Positions 35,051 through 43,321 of a stretch of DNA of 64,000 bases are shown in pieces. The number at the start of each line of letters is the position of its first letter. Position 1 is the stretch's first letter. The position numbers and the translations under genes are program-made. The stretch covers positions 62,001 through 126,000 of the forward strand of contig NZ_PJJN01000032.1 in the NCBI RefSeq assembly GCF_002929825.1. Reading direction: 5' to 3'. The DNA comes from Cryobacterium sp. Y29. GTDB taxonomy: Bacteria; Actinomycetota; Actinomycetes; Actinomycetales; Microbacteriaceae. The notes under the pieces were generated by a model, which was given only the letters and a program-made list of their open reading frames with translations, did no database searches and had not been told where the DNA came from.

Positions 35051-35386
35051 CTATTCCGTTTCGAGGTGGCGGAGCAGAGCGTGCGAGTCCGCCAGGTTGG
35101 CCAGCACCATGCGCTTGGCCGCAGCCAGCAACTCAATCGCACTCGCATCTTTCAGGGCATAGAAAATGGAGTTTCCCTCGCGGCGCGTTGCGACCACGCC
35201 GGCACGACGCAAAACGCCGAGCTGCTGCGACAGGTTGGATAGCTCGCAACCGAGCGTCTCGGCTAGACTACCCACTGAGCGTTCACCGGCAACGAGCTGT
35301 TCCAGAACCTGCACGCGCAATGGATGTCCCAGCGACTTGAACAAGTCGGACTTTAATTGGGCGACGGTTAGACCAGAACTCAGCAC
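35051..35386 (-). CDS. ArsR-family winged-helix regulator (Rv0081-like)
   Basis: 111-aa repressor. The winged HTH is LGHPLRVQVLEQLVAGERSVGSLAETLGC followed by ELSNLSQQLGVLRRAGVVATRREGNSIFYALKD (read in segments). Cys56 (LGCELSNLSQ) sits at the start of the recognition helix, where some ArsR proteins place metal-binding cysteines, but no second cysteine is present, so a CxC metal site is absent. Mycobacterial Rv0081, the ArsR regulator next to the hycDPQE-like locus, has the same context, so control of the upstream Ehr-like operon is likely (inference). Confidence 0.9.
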   Translation of the reverse strand: MLSSGLTVAQLKSDLFKSLGHPLRVQVLEQLVAGERSVGSLAETLGCELSNLSQQLGVLRRAGVVATRREGNSIFYALKDASAIELLAAAKRMVLANLADSHALLRHLETE

Positions 35387-35446
35387 GATCTGAGTATATC
35401 GCTACCTTGTGATTCTTTCAACTAGATTGTGAGTCGTGCGTCGTGC

Positions 35447-36301
35447 CTAGCGGCGCAGCAGCCCATCGTTGACGAGGGCACGCGCGTAGCCGAGACTGTT
35501 ACCGAACGCGTTGGGGTGAAAATTGGCCGGCGCAAACAGGTTCAGCGCGTCGAACGCAAAATACGGCACGCGTGACCCGATGCCGTGCCCGGCGAATTCC
35601 TGCGACGCATCGACAAAGCGGATACGGGCCGTGCCCGTTGCTCCGACGGAGCCCTTGATAACGAGGTTCAGCGCGTCGGTTGCACCATTGAGTACGTCAC
35701 CCAGCGTGGAGAATCCCGGCTTGAACTGCCGCGGATAGCTCAAAACCGCGATCTTCGCCTGCGGCAACGTCGCCGCCACGAGCCCGTAAGTCTCCACGAG
35801 CTTGGGAGCCAGAAGGCGCAGCTGAGTCACGCTATGGCTGATGGCGCCAGCACAGACCGGGCTGGCGGGGTCGGGGGCGCACGCAGCCAAGACCACGTTG
35901 GAGCCGGCGTCGATGCCGCCAACGGTCAATGTGACCAGCGCGGTCCTGGCGCTGACCCCGAGGAGCTGGCCGGGGACATCCGTGGTAGCGGCACCGGAAC
36001 AGGCGTTGTTTGACGAAAGCTTGTAGGAGCTGACCAGGGCGGAGAAAATCGGGTAACTGGCCCGTTTGGAGCGCAGACACGCAGTACCGTCGAAAACGTA
36101 CGGCGGGGCACCCTGGCCGGAAGTGAACGAGTCGCCGAGGGCGACGTATCCGACAGCGGATGCGGAAGCCGGGCCTGAGCGAGCGGTGTCGTTCTGCGCG
36201 ACTGCCGGAGCACTTACTGCGCCAGCCAGCAGGGCAGAAGTGACCAGGGCGACCGCGCCAATGCGTGGCAGGAATCCTGAAACTAACCGTGTATTTGTCA
36301 T
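35447..36301 (-). CDS. Secreted SGNH/GDSL-family hydrolase
   Basis: 284-aa predicted esterase/lipase. The signal peptide is at about 1-36 (MTNTRLVSGFLPRIG..., ending APAVAQ). The nucleophile motif is YVALGDSFTSGQG, the conserved glycine/asparagine blocks follow (NNACSGAATTD, LTVGGID), and the catalytic histidine is in NFHPNAFG near the C-terminus. Four or more cysteines fit disulfides in an exported enzyme, like Streptomyces-type extracellular lipases. ATG 36301 is chosen for the signal peptide; the open frame extends to 36355. It lies downstream of pnp behind a terminator. Confidence 0.9.
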   Translation of the reverse strand: MTNTRLVSGFLPRIGAVALVTSALLAGAVSAPAVAQNDTARSGPASASAVGYVALGDSFTSGQGAPPYVFDGTACLRSKRASYPIFSALVSSYKLSSNNACSGAATTDVPGQLLGVSARTALVTLTVGGIDAGSNVVLAACAPDPASPVCAGAISHSVTQLRLLAPKLVETYGLVAATLPQAKIAVLSYPRQFKPGFSTLGDVLNGATDALNLVIKGSVGATGTARIRFVDASQEFAGHGIGSRVPYFAFDALNLFAPANFHPNAFGNSLGYARALVNDGLLRR

Positions 36302-36371
36302 GCTGCGAACGTAGTCCCGGAGATCAGGCACGACAAGGCATGCACACGCTGCCATTCGGGCAACGGACGCG

Positions 36372-36404
36372 AAAAGGCCCGCACTGCGAGCAGTGCGGGC
36401 CTTC
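36372..36404 (-). terminator. Intrinsic terminator after pnp
   Basis: Inverted repeat AAGGCCCGCACTGC / CAGTGCGGGCCTT with a GAG-containing loop, followed on the minus strand by TTTTCGC. It lies about 53 bases after the pnp stop. Confidence 0.85.
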
Positions 36405-36456
36405 CGTCAACCCGACCGACCTGGCGAGAGGTGATCGGGAGATCTATTGGGGCAGC

Positions 36457-38745
36457 TTAGACCTCGGTCGACGCGTCTGCGCTGTCGGAAGCCGCGGCGC
36501 GACCTTCGGTGTCAGCAGCCTCGTCGAGTACCGGAGCGAGCGACAGCTTGCCACGGTCATCGATCTTCGTGATTTCCACGAGAACCTTCTGGCCGACGCC
36601 GAGCACGTCTTCGACGTTCTCGACGCGCTTGCCACCTGCAAGCTTACGCACCTCAGAGATGTGCAGCAGACCATCCTTGCCCGGGAGCAGCGAGACGAAG
36701 GCACCGAACGCGGCAATCTTGACGACGGTTCCGAGGAACTGCTCGCCGACCTCGGGGTTGGTCGGGTTTGCGATCGCGTTGACCTGGGCCCGTGCGGCTT
36801 CGGCCGACGGTCCGTCGACGGCGCCGATGTACACGGTGCCGTCTTCCTCGATCGAGATGTCGGCACCGGTGGTGTCCTGGATCGAGTTGATGGTCTTGCC
36901 CTTCGGGCCGATCAGCTCGCCGATCTTGTCGACGGGGATCTGCACGCTGATGACGCGGGGCGCGGTGGGCGCCATCTCGTCGGGAGCGTCGATCGCCGCG
37001 TTGAGCACGGAGAGGATCGTGGTGCGGGCGTCTTTCGCCTGGGTCAGCGCGCCAGCCAGGACCGAGGCGGGGATGCCGTCGAGCTTGGTGTCGAGCTGAA
37101 TCGCGGTGATGAATTCGCTCGTGCCGGCCACCTTGAAGTCCATGTCGCCGAGGGCGTCTTCGGCGCCGAGGATGTCGGTGAGGGCCGCGTAGCGGGTCTG
37201 GCCGTCGACGGTGTCGCTGATCAGGCCCATGGCGATTCCGGCGACCGGGGCGCGCAGCGGCACTCCGGCGTTCAGCAGCGACAGGGTGGAGGCGCAGACG
37301 GAACCCATCGAGGTGGATCCGTTGGAGCTGAGCGCCTCGGAGACCTGACGGATGGCGTACGGGAACTCCTCACGCGTCGGCAGCACGGGAACCAGGGCGC
37401 GCTCAGCGAGCGCTCCGTGGCCGATTTCGCGGCGCTTCGGCGTTCCGACGCGACCGGTTTCACCGGTCGAGTAGGGCGGGAAGTTGTAGTTGTGCATGTA
37501 GCGCTTTTTGGTGACCGGGTTCAGCGAGTCGATCGACTGCTCGAGCTTGAGCATGTTCAGGGTGGTGACGCCCAGAATCTGGGTTTCGCCGCGCTGGAAG
37601 ATGGCCGAGCCGTGAACGCGCGGGATGACCGCAACCTCGGCGTCGAGCGGACGGATGTCGGCCAGCCCGCGACCGTCGATACGGATGCCTTCGTCGAGCA
37701 CTCGGGAGCGCACGACGAGCTTGGTGACCGACTTGTATGCCGCGTTGACCTGGTTGTTGGCGCTCGCGTCGAGCTCACCGGCGTCGACCTTGGCCGCGAT
37801 GGCGGTCTTGACGGATGCCTTGAGCGCGTCGTCCGCGTTCTGACGTTCGACCTTGTCGGCGATCGTGTAGACCGTCTTCAGCTGGTCGTAGGACAGGGCG
37901 GCGACAGCGTCGTAGGTCACCGGCTGGTACGGAGGGAACAGGGCGAAGTCGGCGGTCGGCTTGGCGGCCGCGTCGGCTACCTGCTGCTGCGCGAAAACGA
38001 GCTGCTTGATGAACGGCTTCGAGGCCTCGATGCCCTGGGCCACAACGGCTTCGTTCGGCGCAATGGCGCCACCCTTGATCAGGTTCCAGGCGGCGTCGGT
38101 GGCTTCGGCCTCGATCATCATGATCGCGACGTCCTGCGTGCCGGCGGCATCCGTGACAACGCGGCCGGCGACGACCATGCTGAACACAGCGTCGTCCAGC
38201 TGCGAGTGCTTCGGGAAGGCGACCCACTGGCCGCCACCGTTCTCGTCGGGGATGAGGGCGACGCGAACGCCACCGATCGGTCCGGAGAACGGAAGCCCGG
38301 CAAGCTGGGTCGACATCGAGGCCGCGTTGATGGCGAGCACGTCGTAGAGTTCGTCGGGCTCGATGGCCAGGACGGTGATGACAACCTGGATCTCGTTGCG
38401 GAGACCGTCGACGAACGACGGGCGCAGGGGCCGGTCGATCAAGCGGCAGGTGAGGATCGCGTCGGTCGAGGGACGACCTTCGCGACGGAAGAAGCTGCCC
38501 GGAATGCGACCGGCAGCGTACATGCGCTCTTCGACGTCAATGGTGAGCGGGAAGAAGTCGAAGTTGTCCTTCGGCTGCTTGCTGACGCTCGTGGCGGAGA
38601 GCAACATTGTCTCTTCGTCAATGTACGCGGCGGCAGACCCCTGCGCCTGCTGGGCGAGACGCCCGGTTTCAAAACGGATGGTGCGCTTGCCGTACTTGCC
38701 GTTATCGATAACGGTCTCGGCGAACGTGATTTCTGGACCCTCCAT
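36457..38745 (-). CDS. pnp: Polyribonucleotide nucleotidyltransferase (PNPase)
   Basis: 762-aa 3'-5' exoribonuclease that phosphorolyses RNA and joins mRNA decay. Two RNase PH domains, the KH domain ([20 protein letters not shown] in outline) and an S1 domain ([20 protein letters not shown] in outline) are in the canonical order; [17 protein letters not shown]-type sequence marks the second RNase PH core. I start at [10 protein letters not shown] (ATG 38745), with AAAGGAG upstream, as in relatives; ATG 38781 would add 12 residues. rpsO, normally adjacent, is separated from it by two other genes. Confidence 0.97.
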   Translation of the reverse strand: MEGPEITFAETVIDNGKYGKRTIRFETGRLAQQAQGSAAAYIDEETMLLSATSVSKQPKDNFDFFPLTIDVEERMYAAGRIPGSFFRREGRPSTDAILTCRLIDRPLRPSFVDGLRNEIQVVITVLAIEPDELYDVLAINAASMSTQLAGLPFSGPIGGVRVALIPDENGGGQWVAFPKHSQLDDAVFSMVVAGRVVTDAAGTQDVAIMMIEAEATDAAWNLIKGGAIAPNEAVVAQGIEASKPFIKQLVFAQQQVADAAAKPTADFALFPPYQPVTYDAVAALSYDQLKTVYTIADKVERQNADDALKASVKTAIAAKVDAGELDASANNQVNAAYKSVTKLVVRSRVLDEGIRIDGRGLADIRPLDAEVAVIPRVHGSAIFQRGETQILGVTTLNMLKLEQSIDSLNPVTKKRYMHNYNFPPYSTGETGRVGTPKRREIGHGALAERALVPVLPTREEFPYAIRQVSEALSSNGSTSMGSVCASTLSLLNAGVPLRAPVAGIAMGLISDTVDGQTRYAALTDILGAEDALGDMDFKVAGTSEFITAIQLDTKLDGIPASVLAGALTQAKDARTTILSVLNAAIDAPDEMAPTAPRVISVQIPVDKIGELIGPKGKTINSIQDTTGADISIEEDGTVYIGAVDGPSAEAARAQVNAIANPTNPEVGEQFLGTVVKIAAFGAFVSLLPGKDGLLHISEVRKLAGGKRVENVEDVLGVGQKVLVEITKIDDRGKLSLAPVLDEAADTEGRAAASDSADASTEV

Positions 38746-38927
38746 GTGGGGGTTTTCTCCTTTAAGTTTGCTTCTCGCCATTCTGGCGACGAAGGCTCGC
38801 GTGCCCGTATGACAGGCGAGTTGGACGAGTCGATTCCATAAAATCGGCCCCGTTCAGCGTAACAGACCCGCTCGAAGCCACCGGCGTCCGCATTGCCAGA
38901 GTGGCGGTCCGCGAGTATTTTGTCACC

Positions 38928-40661
38928 ATGAAAACCGTCCTCGCCTTGCTCATGACTGTTATCGTCGTTGTCCTGCCGACCGCGCAGACCTCGCAGTCCG
39001 CGCAGGCCGCTACCGCAGCACTGCCCTCTCGTTCGTCGATCGTGCAGGCCGCGCGGTCCGCAACGGACTATTTCTATGCGCACAATGGCGGAGCGAGCTC
39101 CGACGCCGGCTGGAAATGGGCCCCCTATTTCATGGGGGTAGAGGCCCTCGTTCAGGAAACCAACGATCCGATCTACCGGCAGTGGCTGCAGTCCTGGGGC
39201 ACACGAAACAACTGGACCGCCAACGCACCGTCAAGCCCCACATCGAACCCCGACAGCCGTGCGGCCATCCAGGTCTGGCAGGACTCCGCCAATGTCGGGG
39301 TGAATGCAAACCTTGCGTCATCAGACAAGTTCATGGCCGAGGACCTCAGCCTCGCTCCCAATCGGTATTGGTGGATCGACTCGATGTTCATGGGCCTACC
39401 CCTGTGGCCGCGCTGGGCTACCCGAACCGGCACGTCCACTTATCAAGCAAAGCATTCGCAGTTCTACAATTTTCTCAAGAACGACGGCACGACGCCGGTG
39501 CGGCCCGGCTGCACCGCCGACGGGCTGTTTGATGTTAGCGAACAGCTGTGGTGGCGGGATTGCAAGTACGTCGGACAGCGAGATTCGCTCGGCCACAAGG
39601 TCATGTGGGCGCGAGGTAACGGCTGGGTGATCGGGGCGATGACGCGCACGCTGATGGTATTGCCGCCGGCAGACCCGCAGTACACCGAGTACAAAACCAT
39701 GCTCCAGACGATGGCCGCCCGGCTGGCCCAGCTCCAGGGATCTGACGGGATGTGGCGCAGCAGCCTGCTCAGCCCGTCACTCTTTCCAGCGCCCGAAACC
39801 AGCGCTACGGCGCTCTTCGTCTACGCGATGGCGTACGGCGTCCGCACCGGACTGCTCGACTCGGCGACCTACCTTCCGGTCATCACGCGCGCTTGGGCCG
39901 GACTCAGCACGCTTTCGCTGAAAAGTTCGGGCTTCTTGTCAAACTGCCAAGGCGTTGGGGAGGCCCCGGCGAAACCCAGCACGACAACGTCCATTGCCTA
40001 CTGCGTTGGCGCGTTCACATTGGCCGCGTCCGAGGTCGCCCGACTTAGCGGCGTCCTGGCCTCCGACACCTTCGGTCGAACCGTCACCGGCGCCCTGGGA
40101 ACAGCCGAGCTGGGAGGTTCGTGGACCGCAGCCACCGGCTTCTCCGTGGCACGCGGAGTTGCGCGGCTGACCACGACGCCGGGAACCACCCGGGGTACTT
40201 ACCTGAATGGAGTGTCCAGTCAAGACACCGAGGTGCGCACGAGCCTCAACCTCGTGCGACCGACTACCGGGTCCGCGTATATCGCGGTCATCGGTCGGCG
40301 TATTGGCAGCGCGTCCTACGGAGCCAGGGTCGTCGTGGCGCCGAGCGGAAGCGTCAAGCTGCAGATTCGGCGCACGAATTCGACCGTGGTGGATCTGATC
40401 GTTCCCGGGCTCACCTACGCACCCGGAAATCGACTGCAACTTCGATTGCAGGTCACGGGGGCCTCGCCCACGGCGATTCGAGCCAAGGTATGGAAGATTG
40501 GCACGGCCGAACCCAGCACCTGGCAGGTCAGCAAGAGCGACTCGACGGCCGGCCTGCAATCGGTTGGTTCCATCGGTCTGGTGCTGTACTCCGGCAGTAA
40601 CGCCGTTCCGTCGCCCCTCGTCGTGTCGGTCGAGGAGCTCTGGGCCGGCTCCACCCGATAG
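38928..40661 (+). CDS. Secreted GH105-like glycoside hydrolase with C-terminal beta domain
   Basis: 577 aa with a signal peptide (MKTVLALLMTVIVVVLPTAQ). Residues about 45-370 match GH105/YteR-type unsaturated glycuronyl hydrolases: RYWWIDSMFMGLPLW, WARGNGWVIGAMTRTL and PETSATALFVYAMAYGV, consistent with cleaving a pectin- or polysaccharide-derived unsaturated uronide. Residues about 385-577 (DTFGRTVTGALGTAELGGSW) form a jelly-roll-like module seen in other secreted actinobacterial proteins, possibly carbohydrate-binding. A GTG at 38901 is an alternative start. It lies alone, opposite to pnp and the permease, between rpsO and pnp. Confidence 0.85.
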   Translation: MKTVLALLMTVIVVVLPTAQTSQSAQAATAALPSRSSIVQAARSATDYFYAHNGGASSDAGWKWAPYFMGVEALVQETNDPIYRQWLQSWGTRNNWTANAPSSPTSNPDSRAAIQVWQDSANVGVNANLASSDKFMAEDLSLAPNRYWWIDSMFMGLPLWPRWATRTGTSTYQAKHSQFYNFLKNDGTTPVRPGCTADGLFDVSEQLWWRDCKYVGQRDSLGHKVMWARGNGWVIGAMTRTLMVLPPADPQYTEYKTMLQTMAARLAQLQGSDGMWRSSLLSPSLFPAPETSATALFVYAMAYGVRTGLLDSATYLPVITRAWAGLSTLSLKSSGFLSNCQGVGEAPAKPSTTTSIAYCVGAFTLAASEVARLSGVLASDTFGRTVTGALGTAELGGSWTAATGFSVARGVARLTTTPGTTRGTYLNGVSSQDTEVRTSLNLVRPTTGSAYIAVIGRRIGSASYGARVVVAPSGSVKLQIRRTNSTVVDLIVPGLTYAPGNRLQLRLQVTGASPTAIRAKVWKIGTAEPSTWQVSKSDSTAGLQSVGSIGLVLYSGSNAVPSPLVVSVEELWAGSTR

Positions 40662-40706
40662 CCGAGGTTCGCGTGATCGCCCGGATCACTCCGGAACCGT
40701 TGCCCC

Positions 40707-40773
40707 GATCTGCCCGGTCAACGCCGATCTGCCCGGTCAACGCCGATCTGCCCGGTCAACGCCGATCTGCCCG
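40707..40773. repeat. 19-bp tandem repeat downstream of the GH105-like gene
   Basis: GATCTGCCCGGTCAACGCC repeats at 40707-40725, 40726-40744 and 40745-40763, plus a partial copy to 40773. It lies between convergent gene ends and is non-coding; it may vary in length between strains. Confidence 0.9.
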
Positions 40774-40813
40774 CCAGCTCGCGCTCGAGCGGAGAACTTG
40801 GGAGCAATGATCG

Positions 40814-42340
40814 TCAGTCGACGCGTGTCGCCTCGCCTGCATTGACCCTGGCTGCTTCGGCGGCAGCGGCACGCTGCTTGATGCCGAGTACGGAGTGTCG
40901 GCGTCCATAGGCAAAGTAGACGATGAAGCCCACGACCAGCCAGACCGCGAAGCGCACCCAGGTGAGGGTCGTGAGGTTCAGCATTAGCCAGATGCACAGC
41001 ACAGCCGAGAGAATCGGCAGCACCGGGGAGAACGGCACCTTGAAAGCGCGCGGCAGGTCGGGGCGTTTCTTACGCAGCACAACCACGGCGATGCTGACGA
41101 GTACGAACGCCGACAGGGTGCCGATGTTGATCATTTCTTCGAGCACCCCAACGTCGGTGAGGCCGGCAAGCAATGCGACGGCGGCACCGGAGATGATCTG
41201 GATCCGTGCCGGAGTACGGCGCTTCTCGGTCGTGACGCTCAGCCAGCGCGGTAGCAGGCCGTCGCGACTCATCGCGAACAGCACGCGGGAGAGGCCGAGC
41301 AGCAGCACCATGATGACCGTCGTGAGACCGACCAGGATTCCGATCGAAATGATCTGGGCAGCCCAGCCGGCGCCGACAGCGACGAAAGCGGTGGCGAGTG
41401 ACGCGTTCGGATCGTCGGCAAGCACCGTGTACGGCACCATCCCGGTCAGTACCAGGCTCACGCCGAGGTAGAGCACCGTGACGATGGCCAGTCCGGCGAA
41501 GATGCCTCTCGGCAGGGTCTTCTGCGGATTCTTGACCTCTTCGGCGCTCGTAGCGACGACGTCGAAACCGATGAACGCGAAGAACACCAGGGATGCGCCG
41601 GCGAGTAGGCCGAACAGGCCGTACTGTGCGGGGGCCGCACCGGTCATGAAGGAGAACAGCGACTGCATCCAGACGTCACCGTCTCCGCCCTCAGTGGGCA
41701 CCTCGGCGGGGATGAACGGGGTGTAGTTCTTCGGGCTGATGAAGAAGGCTCCGACGATGATGACGAAGACGACGATGGCGACCTTGATGATCGTGAAGAC
41801 GCTGGCCACGCGGGCGGAGAGCTGAGTGCCCAGCACGAGTAGAGCGGTGAAGATGGCGACGATGACGAAGGCGCCCCAGCTCACGTCCAGGCCAAGCACC
41901 GTGATGGTGGCGGGAACGTTCCAGCCGGCCAGATCGAAGACTGTGCTGAGGTAGATGCCCCAGTATTTGGCGATCACGGCGGCAGCGGTGAGCATCTCGA
42001 GGATAAGGTCCCAGCCGATGATCCAGGCCAACAGCTCGCCGAGGGTGGCGTAGGTGAAGGTGTAGGCGGAGCCGGCGACCGGCACAGCGGAGGCGAACTC
42101 GGCATAACACATGATGGCGAGGGCGCAGGTGACGGCAGCTAGCAGAAAAGCAAGCGTGACCGACGGTCCGGCATAACTGCCGGCGGCCTTGGCCCCTACC
42201 GAGAAGATCCCCGCACCGACAGCCACGGCGACACCCATGATCATGAGGTCCCAGGTACCGAGGGTGCGTTTAAGGCTGTGGCCCTTCTCCAGCGAGTCTG
42301 CTATCGAATCTTCAATACTCTTGGTGCGCCAGAGACTCAT
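40814..42340 (-). CDS. APC-superfamily amino acid permease
   Basis: 508-aa, about twelve-spanning transporter of the cationic-amino-acid (CAT) type. The N-terminal LGTWDLMIMGVAVAVGAGIFSVG holds the substrate-backbone-binding glycine motif of APC proteins (split helix 1), and GFDVVATSAEEVKNPQKTLPRGI is the conserved loop of this branch. Basic N-terminal 30 residues are cytoplasmic. Specificity cannot be told from sequence. It is between rpsO and the GH105-like gene; monocistronic or a read-through from rpsO past a hairpin. Confidence 0.92.
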   Translation of the reverse strand: MSLWRTKSIEDSIADSLEKGHSLKRTLGTWDLMIMGVAVAVGAGIFSVGAKAAGSYAGPSVTLAFLLAAVTCALAIMCYAEFASAVPVAGSAYTFTYATLGELLAWIIGWDLILEMLTAAAVIAKYWGIYLSTVFDLAGWNVPATITVLGLDVSWGAFVIVAIFTALLVLGTQLSARVASVFTIIKVAIVVFVIIVGAFFISPKNYTPFIPAEVPTEGGDGDVWMQSLFSFMTGAAPAQYGLFGLLAGASLVFFAFIGFDVVATSAEEVKNPQKTLPRGIFAGLAIVTVLYLGVSLVLTGMVPYTVLADDPNASLATAFVAVGAGWAAQIISIGILVGLTTVIMVLLLGLSRVLFAMSRDGLLPRWLSVTTEKRRTPARIQIISGAAVALLAGLTDVGVLEEMINIGTLSAFVLVSIAVVVLRKKRPDLPRAFKVPFSPVLPILSAVLCIWLMLNLTTLTWVRFAVWLVVGFIVYFAYGRRHSVLGIKQRAAAAEAARVNAGEATRVD

Positions 42341-42432
42341 GCGTGGTGGTGTCCGTTCGTTATTGCCAACCCCTTATGCTAGCAACCCCGTTCTCACCTG
42401 TTCAGTACCTGCCCCGAGATGACTCGGTACGC

Positions 42433-42470
42433 ACAACGGGCCGCCACCAAAAAAGGTGACGGCCCGTTGT
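42433..42470 (-). terminator. Hairpin downstream of rpsO
   Basis: ACAACGGGCCGCCACC and GGTGACGGCCCGTTGT pair with one mismatch around an A6 loop (T6 on the minus strand). It lies 43 bases after the rpsO stop and also upstream of the permease gene; there is no U tract after the stem, so termination may be partial. Confidence 0.65.
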
Positions 42471-42512
42471 GAAGAAGTTCGCGTTATCAACGCTGCCTTC
42501 GCTACGAATAAA

Positions 42513-42782
42513 TTAGCGACGCAGGCCGAGGCTGCCGATCAGTGTGCGGTATCGAGTGATGTCGATGTCCGACAGGTAACCGAGCAGACGGCGACGCTGA
42601 CCAACCATGAGAAGCAGGCCACGACGTGAGTGGTGGTCATGCTTGTGCTCTTTCAGGTGCTCCGTGAGGTCGAGGATGCGCTGCGTGAGCATTGCAATCT
42701 GAACTTCCGGGGACCCGGTGTCGCCTGGGTGGGTAGCGTACTTTTCGATGATCGCCTTCTTAGCATCTGGTTCGAGTGCCAT
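42513..42782 (-). CDS. rpsO: 30S ribosomal protein S15
   Basis: 89-aa primary 16S rRNA-binding protein of the small subunit. Typical features: [47 protein letters not shown] (read in parts) and the C-terminal [13 protein letters not shown]. Start at ATG 42782 (MALEPDAKK) agrees with family length; the frame extends upstream to 42872 without homology. It is usually followed by pnp, whereas here a permease and a glycosidase gene intervene. Confidence 0.98.
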   Translation of the reverse strand: MALEPDAKKAIIEKYATHPGDTGSPEVQIAMLTQRILDLTEHLKEHKHDHHSRRGLLLMVGQRRRLLGYLSDIDITRYRTLIGSLGLRR

Positions 42783-42987
42783 AAAGTGGGATCCCCTTTC
42801 TCTCACTGCGCGGTGCCCTTGGCCAAATGCCTGAGCTCTCTTTATCCGCGGCCGTTGAACGGCAACCTTCATACTTTAGCAGAGTGGATGACCACCGCGG
42901 TCACTCGGTGGAAATTGGCGGAGACGAACCGGTCTGTCCTCACCCCGGCTACCGCTACAGTGGTGGAACAATCGAGGAGGTGCACGT

Positions 42988-43320
42988 TTGGGTACATTGC
43001 TTTACGGCAATCCGGGCATCGTGATCACCTTCGATGATCGCGCCCTGATGCACTTGCAGATCGTGATCAGCACCAAGCTGCGTCGACGCGAAAGTTTCGT
43101 CTTCACCTGGACCGATTCTGTCGGCGAGGGCAGCGGCCGCAGTGCCATCTGGCTCGACCCGACGAGCACGCTCTACTACCGGTATTTCGGTAGCCGAACC
43201 CCGTCTATCAATCGTGACTGGATCGAAGCGCTCATGCTTTCGGCCAATAGCGCCGGCGGCCTGGTCTTCATCGTCGAACCCGAGCCGAGCGCGCTCCCCT
43301 CCGCGAAGACGCGTCGCTAA
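42988..43320 (+). CDS. DUF7882-type small protein of Microbacteriaceae
   Basis: 110-aa soluble protein of a family found in Microbacteriaceae and often misannotated as ATP-dependent DNA ligase. Characteristic segments are LLYGNPGIVITFDDRALMHL, TKLRRRESFVFTW and SINRDWIEALMLSANSAGGL. It starts at TTG 42988, with GAGGAGGT ideally placed upstream, a clear case where the ribosome-binding site decides an unusual start. No ligase motif is present. Function unknown. Its stop abuts that of the convergent fusion gene (1-bp gap). Confidence 0.82.
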   Translation: MGTLLYGNPGIVITFDDRALMHLQIVISTKLRRRESFVFTWTDSVGEGSGRSAIWLDPTSTLYYRYFGSRTPSINRDWIEALMLSANSAGGLVFIVEPEPSALPSAKTRR

Positions 43321-43321
43321 C

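Noticed and set aside
34900-35148. Minus-strand open frame downstream of the ArsR gene
   Set aside because: Overlaps the ArsR coding region in another frame, with no ribosome-binding site and arginine/serine-rich noise.
36265-38841. 858-aa open frame antisense to pnp
   Set aside because: Same artefact of high-GC third positions; pnp on the other strand has full domain support.
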